Below, in pieces: positions 18,442-27,063 of a DNA stretch of 64,000 nucleotides (positions are counted from its first letter, which is position 1; each line of letters starts with the position of its first letter). The stretch covers positions 248,001 to 312,000 of the forward strand of contig JACATG010000001.1 of assembly GCA_013390905.1 (NCBI GenBank), in the 5' to 3' direction. The notes below the pieces were generated by a model. It searched no databases and had not been told where the DNA came from. It was given only the letters and a program-made list of their open reading frames with translations. Origin of the DNA: Marine Group I thaumarchaeote (lineage in GTDB: Archaea > Thermoproteota > Nitrososphaeria > Nitrososphaerales > Nitrosopumilaceae). The translations under genes were made by a program, and so were the position numbers.

Positions 18442-18672
18442 TTGGGTGATAACAAATGTGTAGTTTGCAAGGGAAATGGAACTATAAAATTACTTGGTTC
18501 CCAATGCCCATTTTGTAATGGAACAGGCGAACCAAATCACTCTGCCAAATCCTATCTTGATTCTCATATCTGTCAATGTATCTTTCTTGACAGAAAAAAA
18601 TGTCCTCTGTGTGGGAAGAGATGTCATCATGATACTCCAAACAAACCAAAAATTTTGTTAAGTCCTGAGTAA
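18442..18672 (+). CDS. Cysteine-rich DnaJ-type zinc-finger miniprotein
   Basis: This 76-aa protein contains two CxxCxGxG repeats like the DnaJ zinc-finger domain (CVVCKGNG at residues 6-13 and CPFCNGTG at about 22-29), plus a second set of Cys and His (CQC, CPLCGKRCHH). It has no J domain, so it is at most a stand-alone metal-binding module. The start is TTG at 18442. Partners are unknown. Confidence 0.6.
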   Translation: MGDNKCVVCKGNGTIKLLGSQCPFCNGTGEPNHSAKSYLDSHICQCIFLDRKKCPLCGKRCHHDTPNKPKILLSPE

Positions 18673-18673
18673 T

Positions 18674-19048
18674 CTACACTGGTGGAAGTTCAGTCTTTCT
18701 GTCATGACCGCCAGATCCAAACTTACAGTAAAAACATAATTCTGATTGCATATACTTTAATTGTTCAACTTGAATTGCTCCTAGTTTTAGAGCAATCTTT
18801 GTTAGAATTTTGTATTTTAGTGGCATTGCAGGGATCACTTCTTCCATGTATACTCTATAGTGATCGGGACAAAACTTGAGTGTAACTCTGGCTGGTTCTT
18901 TACTTTTTTCATTTATTTGTTTTGTGAAACGAATCTGTTCTCTAATGTATTCGTGCTTTGGACATGGACAATTTCTACCACCAGGATGTTTGTATGCTGG
19001 TATATTCTTCCAATCAAAGTCAGGATATTCCTTCTCAAAGTCGTCCAT
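18674..19048 (-). CDS. Conserved-looking Cys-rich protein, function unknown
   Basis: This 124-aa protein starts MDDFEKEYPDFDW from ATG at 19048; a TTG lies three codons upstream. Its metal-ligand-like residues include NCPCPKH near residue 27, CPDH near 60 and the C-terminal CFYCKFGSGGH. I cannot place it in a family. It is convergent, two bases from the DnaJ-zinc-finger-like gene. Confidence 0.55.
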   Translation of the reverse strand: MDDFEKEYPDFDWKNIPAYKHPGGRNCPCPKHEYIREQIRFTKQINEKSKEPARVTLKFCPDHYRVYMEEVIPAMPLKYKILTKIALKLGAIQVEQLKYMQSELCFYCKFGSGGHDRKTELPPV

Positions 19049-19193
19049 TATCACCAATATCTCATCTGTGCATATAAAACTTGATCAAGTTTGGTTTGTA
19101 ATAATCACCTGCAAAAGGTTTCTAATTCAAAAATATCCATTATTTTCTATTTTTAATAGTAATATTCTTCTCTGATCATTTTCTATACTGTAT

Positions 19194-19385
19194 ATGGTTC
19201 CTAGAATTAACTGTCCTAATTGTCAACAAAACGAATGGCTTGAAAATTCTGAATTGAGTTATCTTCCAAAAGTCCTTCAGATGGACGACGGTAAATATGT
19301 CGCTGATACTAATAATGGCATACATGTCAAACTATGGAGATGTAACAATTGTATGTACGTAATGCAGTTTTGGGAACCTGATTGA
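19194..19385 (+). CDS. 63-aa zinc-ribbon protein
   Basis: This 63-aa protein has CPNC at residues 7-10 and CNNC at about 50-53, separated by a beta-rich middle, which is the plan of a minimal zinc ribbon. The ATG at 19194 follows closely after an AT-rich stretch. The function is unknown. Confidence 0.55.
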   Translation: MVPRINCPNCQQNEWLENSELSYLPKVLQMDDGKYVADTNNGIHVKLWRCNNCMYVMQFWEPD

Positions 19386-19521
19386 TTTTTTAGATCATTT
19401 TCACAATATGTGATTAATCTGATGAAAAGTACAATTTATTGCAGTTTTTCACGAATTAATTTAAGCCCAAATCTAGGATTGATCAAAATGTAAATAAACA
19501 GTGTAATATTTACTCTAATGA

Positions 19522-20490
19522 ATGGCAACAAAAAGTAAAGCAAGCACAAAAAGTAAAGCAAGCACAAAAAGTAAAGCAAGCACAAAAAGTAAAGCAAGCA
19601 CAAAAAGTAAAGCAAGCACAAAAAGTAAAGCAAGCACAAAAAGAGATCTAGAATCTAAAATTGCCGCATTAGAAGCAAAGCTAAATCAACTTTCTGCTAA
19701 GATTGAATCAAAACCCGCAGAAGCTCCTAAACCAGAAGCTCCTAAACCAGAAGCTCCTAAACCAGAAGCTCCTAAACCAGAAGCTCCTAAACCAGAAGCT
19801 CCTAAACCAGAAGCTCCTAAACCAGAAGCTCCTAAACCAGAAGCTCCTAAACCAGAACCACCAAAACCAGCTGAGACAACACCCCCCCCAGTAACATTCC
19901 AAGAAGCATTAGAAGATGCATATAACAATTCTACAATGACTTCTTTCCAGGAATACAAAGCAAAGGTTACAGGTTATGTTCCACCTCCTAACAGATACTT
20001 TGTGAGACTACATGCTCCTGTAGGAAAAGTTCCAACATCAAACTGGAACGACCAAAAAGCAAAGGTTACAGGTTACACACAACCATCAAACCAATACTTT
20101 GCAACGAGACAAAGATTAGCATACAGTCCACCAGGTAAAACATTTGGAAGTTTTAGTGGTGTAAATATGAGTGTTGAAGGCATTGAGATTAAAGCACAAG
20201 CACCAGAACCACCAAAACCAGCTGAGGTAACACAACAAGCACCTCCACCACAACAAAATGAAGGAAAATCAAAACAACAACTTCTCGAAGAATATGAAAA
20301 CAATTACATGCAAAGATTAGAAAAAGAAAAAATAGAACAAGCAAAGGCCTATCAAGAAATGCTTGAAACTGAAGCAAAAGCTAAATCTTCATCAAATCGT
20401 GGTAGTTTACCAAAAGGATTTGAATCAACTCCCGAACCTGCACCAGAAGCAGCAAAATCTTCTAAAGGTACACTTCCAAAAGGGTTCTAA
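19522..20490 (+). CDS. Low-complexity tandem-repeat protein (KSKAST / EAPKP)
   Basis: This 322-aa protein starts with six perfect KSKAST units, then a short coiled coil (about residues 41-62). Nine perfect EAPKP units and one EPPKP follow, then a folded-looking middle with two copies of KAKVTGY-x2-P-x-NxYF. The tail carries two copies of (S/T)LPKGF, the last at the very C-terminus. The basic N-terminus resembles histone H1-like tails and the proline-rich part would be an extended spacer. There is no signal peptide. A nucleoid-binding or scaffold role is possible but unproven. Confidence 0.75.
   Translation: MATKSKASTKSKASTKSKASTKSKASTKSKASTKSKASTKRDLESKIAALEAKLNQLSAKIESKPAEAPKPEAPKPEAPKPEAPKPEAPKPEAPKPEAPKPEAPKPEAPKPEPPKPAETTPPPVTFQEALEDAYNNSTMTSFQEYKAKVTGYVPPPNRYFVRLHAPVGKVPTSNWNDQKAKVTGYTQPSNQYFATRQRLAYSPPGKTFGSFSGVNMSVEGIEIKAQAPEPPKPAEVTQQAPPPQQNEGKSKQQLLEEYENNYMQRLEKEKIEQAKAYQEMLETEAKAKSSSNRGSLPKGFESTPEPAPEAAKSSKGTLPKGF
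19531..19638 (+). repeat. Six 18-nt tandem repeats encoding KSKAST
   Basis: Six identical 18-nt units (AAAAGTAAAGCAAGCACA) lie in frame at the start of the repeat protein. Even the synonymous positions are identical, which points to recent expansion or ongoing homogenisation, so copy number may vary between strains. Confidence 0.9.
19720..19869 (+). repeat. Nine 15-nt tandem repeats encoding EAPKP plus one variant
   Basis: Nine identical 15-nt units (GAAGCTCCTAAACCA) run from 19720 to 19854 and are followed by one EPPKP variant. They code for a proline-rich linker. Identity at third positions indicates recent repeat growth. Confidence 0.9.
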
Positions 20491-20520
20491 TTTTTCTACA
20501 ACTTTTTCTTTTACTTATTT

Positions 20521-20985
20521 TTAATTTAAATTTAGGAAATCCTCTAGAACATCTTTTGAATGTCCCGCGGCCTTTACTTTAGGATAAATTTTGAAAATCT
20601 TTCCTTTCTTATCCACAAGAAACGTGCTTCTCATAATCCCCATGTACTCTCTACCCATGAACTTTTTCTTACCCCAAACACCAAACATCTTTGAAACCTT
20701 CTTGTCTACGTCTGCTAACAGTGGGTATTTGATTCGCATTTTTTCACAAAATTTTTTGTGAGAGTCAACATCATCTGGACTAATACCTATAATTTCAATT
20801 CCTTCTTTTTGGAATTTTTTATAGTCTTTTGAAAATTCATCAGCTTCTATAGTGCATCCTGGTGTGAAATCTTTCGGGTAAAAGTAGATAGCATATTTTT
20901 TACCCTTAAAATCACTAGATTTTACTTTGTTACCATTAGCATCATTTATCTCAAATTTCGGAACAGGGCCTCCTTCAGAAATCAT
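20521..20985 (-). CDS. bcp: Peroxiredoxin, Bcp/PrxQ type
   Basis: This 154-aa thioredoxin-fold peroxidase has the peroxidatic Cys in FTPGCTIEADEF near residue 43. The resolving Cys that PrxQ often has five residues later is Asp here; another Cys (HKKFCEKM, near residue 83) could serve instead. Bcp proteins reduce hydroperoxides in the cytoplasm. It is divergent from the aquaporin gene. Confidence 0.92.
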   Translation of the reverse strand: MISEGGPVPKFEINDANGNKVKSSDFKGKKYAIYFYPKDFTPGCTIEADEFSKDYKKFQKEGIEIIGISPDDVDSHKKFCEKMRIKYPLLADVDKKVSKMFGVWGKKKFMGREYMGIMRSTFLVDKKGKIFKIYPKVKAAGHSKDVLEDFLNLN

Positions 20986-21056
20986 TACATTATCAAATGA
21001 ATTTGTCCATAGTTAATTACTTTTTGACCTACGATGATCATAATTTTAGTCCGAAT

Positions 21057-21066
21057 CTTTTATATG
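21057..21066 (+). promoter_or_regulatory. TATA box of the aquaporin gene
   Basis: CTTTTATATG lies about 28 nt before the ATG at 21090, the spacing expected for an archaeal TATA box of a leaderless transcript. It supports 21090 rather than 20997 as the start. Confidence 0.55.
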
Positions 21067-21089
21067 GAAATTGGATTGGCTTTTGCTTA

Positions 21090-21794
21090 ATGGTTAACCC
21101 AAGAGCATTCCTTGCTGAAGGAATAGCAACTTATGGATTGGTATTTTTTGGTCCTCTTTCAGTAATTTTAGCTATTTCGGCATTTGGTGAAGAACTAACA
21201 ACACAATCTGTTCTATTCATCTCTCTTGGACACGGAGGCGCAATTGCATTTATGGTCTATGCATTTGGACACGTATCTGGCGCTCACATTAATCCTGCAG
21301 TCACTATACCAATGATGATTACAAAAAAGATTGGAATTGCAGATGGTGTTGGTTATATTATTTCACAATTAATTGGTGCAGTAGCAGCGGCTGCTACTCT
21401 TAAAGCAATTTTACCAGAACTTGGGGCCAAAGTAAACTTTGGAACCCAAGGCGGTCCAAGTGATTTAATCAATAATAGTATTGGTTCTGGATTTGCAGTA
21501 GAGGCAATTTTGACATTCTTCTTAGTAACTGTAATCTTTATGACAGCTGTTCACAAGAAAGCGTCTCCTGGATGGCATGGATTTACAATTGGTGGAATGG
21601 TTTTCCTTATTCATCTAATTGGCGTTCCACTAACAGGTGCATCAGTAAACCCTGCAAGAACATTTGGTCCAGCATTAATCTCTGGGTTCTGGGAGTTCCA
21701 TTGGATATATTGGGCAGCACCAATCTTGGGTGGAATAATTGCCGGTTTGATCATGAACTATGTTTTTGTCAACAAGGCAGAAAAAGAAGCATAA
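21090..21794 (+). CDS. Aquaporin / MIP-family channel
   Basis: This 234-aa protein has six membrane helices and the two MIP half-helix motifs, GAHINPAVT near residue 66 and GASVNPART near 183. It conducts water and perhaps small neutral solutes. In an ammonia oxidiser NH3 or urea permeation is possible but not shown. The ATG at 21090 fits a leaderless promoter; a start at 20997 would add 31 polar residues. Confidence 0.92.
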   Translation: MVNPRAFLAEGIATYGLVFFGPLSVILAISAFGEELTTQSVLFISLGHGGAIAFMVYAFGHVSGAHINPAVTIPMMITKKIGIADGVGYIISQLIGAVAAAATLKAILPELGAKVNFGTQGGPSDLINNSIGSGFAVEAILTFFLVTVIFMTAVHKKASPGWHGFTIGGMVFLIHLIGVPLTGASVNPARTFGPALISGFWEFHWIYWAAPILGGIIAGLIMNYVFVNKAEKEA

Positions 21795-21841
21795 TTTTTC
21801 AAATACTAACATTTTTAAAAATTTGATATTATTTTTTCCAT

Positions 21842-22282
21842 ATGGCATCTGCTGATGATATATCTAGTATGTTTTATGATGAATCTGAAAAGCTAGAAAA
21901 TCTAATCAATAATGCAACAACAAAATCCGAATTATCCCTACATGAAATTATTGAGACCTATTTTCAAATCATGAATGTCTCCTCGATGGCAGTCATACTA
22001 AAACAACAACTTCAAGCAGATGAGCACAAAATATTATTAGATAAAATTATAGATATTGAGAGAGTAATATCTGAGAAATTTAATTCCAGCATACACCCTC
22101 AGGTTCTGAAAAAACTTACAAAGTCCATTCAAGATTCTATAAAGAATTTACAATCTGAAGACTCGGAGCAAAAATCAAAAGAAGATATTGAAAACGAAGC
22201 CAAACTCTATGAAGAACTGCGCCAAAAAATGAGTACTAAAGAATTTGTAGAACAATATGACAAAGGATTGTCTCATGATTGA
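21842..22282 (+). CDS. Helical protein of unknown function
   Basis: This 146-aa acidic protein is rich in predicted helix and has no Cys motifs, signal peptide or membrane segments. It overlaps the following methyltransferase-like gene, so the pair is coupled. I recognise no family. Confidence 0.6.
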   Translation: MASADDISSMFYDESEKLENLINNATTKSELSLHEIIETYFQIMNVSSMAVILKQQLQADEHKILLDKIIDIERVISEKFNSSIHPQVLKKLTKSIQDSIKNLQSEDSEQKSKEDIENEAKLYEELRQKMSTKEFVEQYDKGLSHD

Positions 22283-23099
22283 AGACATTGCCAAAAATCT
22301 AGTTCACTTGAAAAAAGAATTTACAAAAATTTATGATGGTAAAAGTCAGATTCAAGAACTAATACCTGTTTCAAAATCTGATTTGTTTCCAATTAAACAA
22401 AAAGATTTAGAATTATTACACCAGTTTGCAACAAAGAATCCTATCTACTACAACTCTTACGAGAAAATTATTGGCAGGACTCTTTGCATTGTTTATGAAG
22501 GTGACATCAATAAATATTGGTTAAACAGTATTCAATATGATTCTAGCTATCAACCATTTTACCCCACATGGATAATGTCTGCATATGTGTGTGTCTTACT
22601 TGCAAAAGATCTTGGGTATCACGAAATAATTGATATAGGCTCTGGAGATGGGCGAATTGCATTTTGTGCAAAAATTTTAGATTTAGAATCATATAGCATA
22701 GAAATTGATGATATGTTAGTTGAACTGCAAAAACTTTTAACTATTCTTGACTTTCATCCACATTGTTCTGATGCAGTAGCATTTGATTATTTTTCATTGA
22801 ATCTAACACATCCAATCTTTTTCATTGGTGGTCTTCCACAAATGGGTGGAACTCAGTTAGCATTAGGTGTCATGAAAAAAATTAATTCAATCTCCGATCT
22901 TAAGAGAAATACTGGTTGGGTGTTTACTGGTACTTATTCTCAAAAATATCAATTAGATCCAAAAAATGAGGCTGGATGGGGAACATTAATTGAGAAAAAC
23001 AATCTCAAATCTGTTCAAACCCTTTCTTTACCAACTGCTTGGGCATTTCATGAACCAGAAGAAACTCCTTACATCTTTACACAAACAGTTTCCGAGTAA
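22275..23099 (+). CDS. SAM-dependent methyltransferase-like protein
   Basis: This 274-aa protein has a class I methyltransferase motif I (IIDIGSGDGRIAFC near residue 118) followed by a motif II acidic residue in SIEIDD. The first 110 residues, ahead of the Rossmann fold, form an extra domain. No substrate motif such as NPPY is obvious. I chose ATG 22275, giving an 8-nt overlap with the helical gene; 22257 is an alternative. Confidence 0.7.
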   Translation: MIEDIAKNLVHLKKEFTKIYDGKSQIQELIPVSKSDLFPIKQKDLELLHQFATKNPIYYNSYEKIIGRTLCIVYEGDINKYWLNSIQYDSSYQPFYPTWIMSAYVCVLLAKDLGYHEIIDIGSGDGRIAFCAKILDLESYSIEIDDMLVELQKLLTILDFHPHCSDAVAFDYFSLNLTHPIFFIGGLPQMGGTQLALGVMKKINSISDLKRNTGWVFTGTYSQKYQLDPKNEAGWGTLIEKNNLKSVQTLSLPTAWAFHEPEETPYIFTQTVSE

Positions 23100-23136
23100 T
23101 AGCAATCCAAATTAAGCGTAAATTTCAAAACTTTTC

Positions 23137-23211
23137 GGACTCGTTGCACAGCTTGGATAGTGCGAACGCTTGCGGAGCGTTAGGTCACCGGTTCAAATCC
23201 GGTCGAGCCCG
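23137..23211 (+). tRNA. tRNA-Arg (anticodon GCG)
   Basis: A full cloverleaf folds: acceptor 23137-23143 with 23204-23210, D stem GCAC/GTGC, anticodon stem AACGC/GCGTT around loop TTGCGGA (anticodon GCG at 23172-23174, reading CGC/CGU), T stem ACCGG/CCGGT with loop TTCAAAT, and discriminator G. The acceptor contains an A3-C70 mismatch. CCA is not encoded. A T-run follows at once. Confidence 0.93.
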
Positions 23212-23219
23212 CTTTTTTA
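23212..23219 (+). terminator. T-run terminator after tRNA-Arg
   Basis: The sequence CTTTTTTA directly follows the tRNA 3' end. Oligo-T runs terminate archaeal transcription. Confidence 0.5.
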
Positions 23220-23254
23220 TTATTTCTTAAATACCACAGCCTCAAAAAGTAGTA

Positions 23255-23653
23255 GTGAGTCCTGACGATTTTAACTCCTCTTCTATTTTAGTCAAAGATA
23301 TTATGACCAAAGCCCTAATTTCTGTAAATCTCACAACTACAGTTGTACAAATAGCAAAAATGATGGAACAAGGAGGAATAGGTGCAGTTCTTGTCAAAGA
23401 AAACGATAATCTTGTTGGTATAATTACAGATAGAGATTTTGCAACAAAAATTGCTGCAAACAACCTTCCATTTGACACTCTAGTCGAAAAAATAATGTCT
23501 TCTCCACTAATTTCAATTAATCACGATGAACCAATATCTGCAGCTGCACAAATGATGTCTAACAAAAAAATCCGAAAACTTGCAGTTTCTGAAAATGGAA
23601 CTATTGTTGGACTAGTTACATCTACTGATTTAGTTAACCAGCTTGCAAAATAA
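23255..23653 (+). CDS. Two-CBS-domain protein
   Basis: This 132-aa protein is a single Bateman module. CBS1 begins KDIMTKALISV and ends GIITDRDFATK; CBS2 spans MSSPLISINHDEPIS to VGLVTSTDLVNQL. Such modules bind adenine nucleotides and report energy state, usually to a partner. The start is GTG at 23255 with an AT-rich CTTAAATA element about 25 nt upstream, suggesting a leaderless transcript. Confidence 0.85.
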   Translation: MSPDDFNSSSILVKDIMTKALISVNLTTTVVQIAKMMEQGGIGAVLVKENDNLVGIITDRDFATKIAANNLPFDTLVEKIMSSPLISINHDEPISAAAQMMSNKKIRKLAVSENGTIVGLVTSTDLVNQLAK

Positions 23654-24079
23654 CTAAAATGTTTTTGTCTTTCTAAGAAACACAGTAACTGTTATCATGT
23701 ATAATGCAGTTGAAATAATTTCTGAAATTAATGATGCTAAGTATGGTTCTATTCCAATCTCGAGAAAATAATATAGTGTCTGCCATCTTATTCCAAGGTA
23801 AATTATTTCACCTACTCCAAATGATGAAATCAAAGCTAACAACTCTCTTTTGATTAAACTTGATTTCATAGTCTTGTAGCGTTCCTTGTTGTCGCAATAA
23901 AACAAACATGAAAAAATTCCAAAGTAAATTGCGTATCCAAAAATTATAGTAAAGGTCGTGTTTAGATAATTCTCATAACCTGATAACAGCTGAGCAACTA
24001 TTGCTGATAGTGATGCTGAAACTATAAAGCAGATCAGAACATTTCTGTTAATTTGTAATAACTGTTGGTTTAATTTCAT
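23654..24079 (-). CDS. Four-helix membrane protein, function unknown
   Basis: This 141-aa protein has four hydrophobic segments (about residues 14-32, 41-62, 80-102 and 112-134). No family is recognised. It is convergent with the CBS gene and abuts its stop codon. Confidence 0.55.
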   Translation of the reverse strand: MKLNQQLLQINRNVLICFIVSASLSAIVAQLLSGYENYLNTTFTIIFGYAIYFGIFSCLFYCDNKERYKTMKSSLIKRELLALISSFGVGEIIYLGIRWQTLYYFLEIGIEPYLASLISEIISTALYMITVTVFLRKTKTF

Positions 24080-24131
24080 AATTCATCTAATATTTGACAA
24101 CTAATATTTTGTATTACCTGATAGACAAATT

Positions 24132-24686
24132 ATGAAAAAGAGATGCGAATGGGCAAAAGATGAACCAAACATCACATACCATAACAAAGAATGGGGTAGG
24201 CCACAACATAATGATCAAAAATTGTTCGAATTTCTTATACTAGAAGGAGCCCAGGCTGGTTTATCTTGGACTACTATTCTCAAACGTAGGGAAGGCTATA
24301 GAAAGGCATTTTCTGATTTTGATGCCTTAGTTGTCGCAAAATACACTCAAAATCATGTTGAAAAACTACTCAGCGATAAATCTATCATTAGAAATAAACT
24401 GAAAATCACTTCAGCAATTAACAATGCAAAACAGTTTCTAAAAATTCAAGAAGAGTTTGGCTCATTTGATCACTATATCTGGGGATTTGTGAATCACACG
24501 CCAATTAAAAATAAATTTAAAAAACTATCCGATTTACCAGCATCATCCAAAATTTCAGAGAAACTAAGTAAAGATCTTAAAAATCGTGGATTTAATTTTG
24601 TTGGACCTACAATTTGTTATGCATTAATGCAGGCAACCGGTTTGGTGAACGATCACACCTCTAAATGCTTTCTTTATCAAAAATAA
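24132..24686 (+). CDS. tag: DNA-3-methyladenine glycosylase I
   Basis: This 184-aa enzyme removes 3-methyladenine from DNA. It begins with the zinc-site CEWA and has YHNKEWGRPQHND and GLSWTTILKRREGYRKAF. FVGPTICYALMQATGLVNDH follows near residue 155, with the remaining zinc ligands in NDHTSKC. Length and motif order match Tag. Its short gap from the upstream promoter suggests an independent unit. Confidence 0.95.
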   Translation: MKKRCEWAKDEPNITYHNKEWGRPQHNDQKLFEFLILEGAQAGLSWTTILKRREGYRKAFSDFDALVVAKYTQNHVEKLLSDKSIIRNKLKITSAINNAKQFLKIQEEFGSFDHYIWGFVNHTPIKNKFKKLSDLPASSKISEKLSKDLKNRGFNFVGPTICYALMQATGLVNDHTSKCFLYQK

Positions 24687-24744
24687 TTTTTAAAGCAGAA
24701 CATTTATTTGAATTCATGATAAAAAGTTTGAGGCTTGGTTATTA

Positions 24745-25116
24745 ATGGTTGAGGGGAAATTTGCAACTTCAGTTTCATGTATAGATGGTAGAATACAAAT
24801 TCCCTTGGCAAAATGGATAAAAGAAAATTATTCAGTTGACTATGTAGATACAATCACAGAACCTGGTGTTGATAAAACAATTACAGAAAATTCTGTTTTT
24901 GAATCAATTAAAACTAAAGTTAGTATATCTATTAATGCTCACAAATCTGAATTGATTGTTTTATCAGGTCACTATGATTGTGCAGCAAATCAAGTTTCAA
25001 ATGAAGAACATATTGAGTTGATTAAAAAAGGAATTGGAGTTATTTCTTCCTGGAATTTAGGTGCAAAAGTTATTGGTGTTTGGGTTGATGATTCCTGGAA
25101 TGTCAATACTATCTAA
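24745..25116 (+). CDS. Mini beta-carbonic-anhydrase-like protein
   Basis: This 123-aa protein has the beta-carbonic-anhydrase zinc layout: C12 with the Asp-Arg dyad in CIDGR (residues 12-16), and H76 and C79 in GHYDC. Beta-CAs hydrate CO2 to bicarbonate. The protein is far shorter than typical enzymes (around 200 aa) and lacks the usual N-terminal arm, so it may be a minimal enzyme or a relative with another substrate. It stands just upstream of the broken NRAMP gene. Confidence 0.65.
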   Translation: MVEGKFATSVSCIDGRIQIPLAKWIKENYSVDYVDTITEPGVDKTITENSVFESIKTKVSISINAHKSELIVLSGHYDCAANQVSNEEHIELIKKGIGVISSWNLGAKVIGVWVDDSWNVNTI

Positions 25117-25188
25117 TTGCAATACAATTCATTCTCACTCACAGAATTTTAGGTTATATGCAAGATTTTAGAATGATTTTTGAGCATA

Positions 25189-26447
25189 ATGAATGATAAA
25201 TTATCTCGTTTTTAAAAGACAGCTGGACCTGGAATTTTGTTTGCAAGTACTACCATTGCGTCTCTCATTTAGTGCAATTAACTAGGGCTGGAGCATATTT
25301 TGGTTTAATGATTTTAGGATTTGTTATTGTAGTTACTTTGTTAAAATATCCTTTTTTTGAGTATGGGTTTCGTTATGCAAACTCTACTCAAACTAGTATT
25401 ATTGATGGTTACAAAAAACTTGGTAAACCTGCTTTGTGATTATATTTTCTACTAACTATTGCTTCACTGTTTTTTGTTACAGGAGCTGTGGGCTTTGTTG
25501 CCGCAGGATTTTTTGAAAATCTTTTTGGAATAGATTTTCTTGGAGAATGGACCATAATCATTTTGTTTGCAATATGTGTTGCAATTTTAGCTATTGGAAA
25601 ATTCAATATTCTTGACAGTCTGATCAAGATTATAGTTGTTGTTTTGGTGGTTTCTACAGTTTCTGCTTTCTTGTTTGTATTGTATAATGGCCCAATAGAA
25701 CATGTCGAAGGATTTGTACCAAAAGAACTTTGGAATGCTTCTGGAATCTTTTTCTTACTTGCTTTAATGGGTTGGATGCCTACTGCTGTTGATCTTTCAA
25801 GCTGGAATAGTTTATGGACATTAGAAAGAATGAAACAAACAAATTATAGGCCCAAACTCAAGGAAACCCTTTTTGAATTCAGATTAACATATTTTATAAC
25901 AGGAATTCTTGCAGTAATGTTTGTAACACTCGGCTCTTTTATTTTCTATGGGTCTGGTGAAGACTTGCCAAACAACAATTCTCTTTTTGCACATAAAGTA
26001 GTAACATTGTACACTTAGACAATTGGAGATTGTAGTTATATCATAATTGCAGCATCTGCATTTACTGTTATGTTTGGAACAATCATTGCTGTTTTGGATG
26101 GTTATCCTAGGTCATTAAAGAGAACTGTAGAATTGATTTTTACTGAAAAAGAGGACAAAGTGAGCACAAAATTCCGTCCGCTATACGTTATTTTCTTATT
26201 TGTATTATCTGCTGGATCACTTGTAATCATTCTTCAATTTAAAAATAATTTAAAAGAACTAGTTGATTTTGCAACTGTTTTATCATTTCTAATATCTCCT
26301 GTGATTACCATTTTTAATTTCAGACTAGTCACAGGCAAACATCTTGCAAAAGAATCTCAGGCTTCAATGGTGTTAAAAATTTTGAGTTTTGCAGGAATTA
26401 TATTTTTATCCGGTTTTGCAATAGTGTTTGTTCTTACTAGATTTTAA
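25189..26447 (+). pseudogene. NRAMP-family divalent metal transporter, disrupted
   Basis: Joined across frames, this region encodes an NRAMP transporter: AGPGILFAS, then TRAGAYFG, YPFFEYG, GYKKLG, and DGYPRSLKRT late in the protein. Four lesions break it: TAA at 25213, an extra CT in the CTCTC run at 25264-25265 that shifts the frame, TGA at 25437 and TAG at 26016. Fragments such as 25488-26018 and 26070-26447 stay open because decay is recent. A functional copy would import Mn2+ or Fe2+; ferritin follows directly. Confidence 0.85.
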
Positions 26448-26495
26448 TTTTGAATAATTAGAATTGTTTAAATTAAATTCAAGTATGAAAATATT

Positions 26496-27014
26496 ATGAA
26501 AATTTCAAAAAACATGCAAAAAGCACTAAACAACCAAATCACTCTAGAAGCAAACGCATCAAATAGCTATATGGCAATGGCATCGTGGTGTGAGGTCACT
26601 GGGTATGACGGTGGTGCTAGCTTCTTTTATGCACAATCAGACGAAGAGAGAAAACATATGCTAAAATTTATTCACTATCTGAATAATTTGGGTATTTCTG
26701 CAGTAATTTCTGCTACAAAATCGTCTGCAAGTAATTTCAAATCTCTAGAGTCTATTCTAACGACTGCACTAAAGAATGAACAAACAGTTACTACTGCAAT
26801 TCACAAGATGGTTGAAATCTCACAAAAAGATAAGGATCATTCAACATATGCATTTCTAGAATGGTTTGTTAATGAACAAGTTCAAGAAGAAACAAAGTTT
26901 GAAACTTTGATACAAAAGTTTGAACTGATCGGAAGAGATAAGATTGCCATAAATGAGATTGACAAAACTTTAGCAGCAATTGCTACAACTTTTACAACTG
27001 ATGCTACTGCCTAG
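26496..27014 (+). CDS. ftn: Ferritin
   Basis: This 172-aa four-helix ferritin keeps the ferroxidase residues E18, Y25, E51 and H54 (DEERKH) and the later NEQVQEE containing the helix D ligands. It oxidises and stores iron in a 24-mer shell. It follows the broken metal-transporter gene by 48 nt, hinting at former co-regulation of metal import and storage. Confidence 0.93.
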   Translation: MKISKNMQKALNNQITLEANASNSYMAMASWCEVTGYDGGASFFYAQSDEERKHMLKFIHYLNNLGISAVISATKSSASNFKSLESILTTALKNEQTVTTAIHKMVEISQKDKDHSTYAFLEWFVNEQVQEETKFETLIQKFELIGRDKIAINEIDKTLAAIATTFTTDATA

Positions 27015-27063
27015 AAAATCTTTTTTCTAAAATCATTAATACCGGATATTTTTTTCATACTTC

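Noticed and set aside
19531-19869. Repeats as a CRISPR array
   Set aside because: The units are contiguous without spacers, multiples of three, and code in frame.
25437-25439. In-frame TGA in the NRAMP gene as selenocysteine or pyrrolysine-like recoding
   Set aside because: Two other stops and a frameshift occur in the same gene, so simple decay explains it better.
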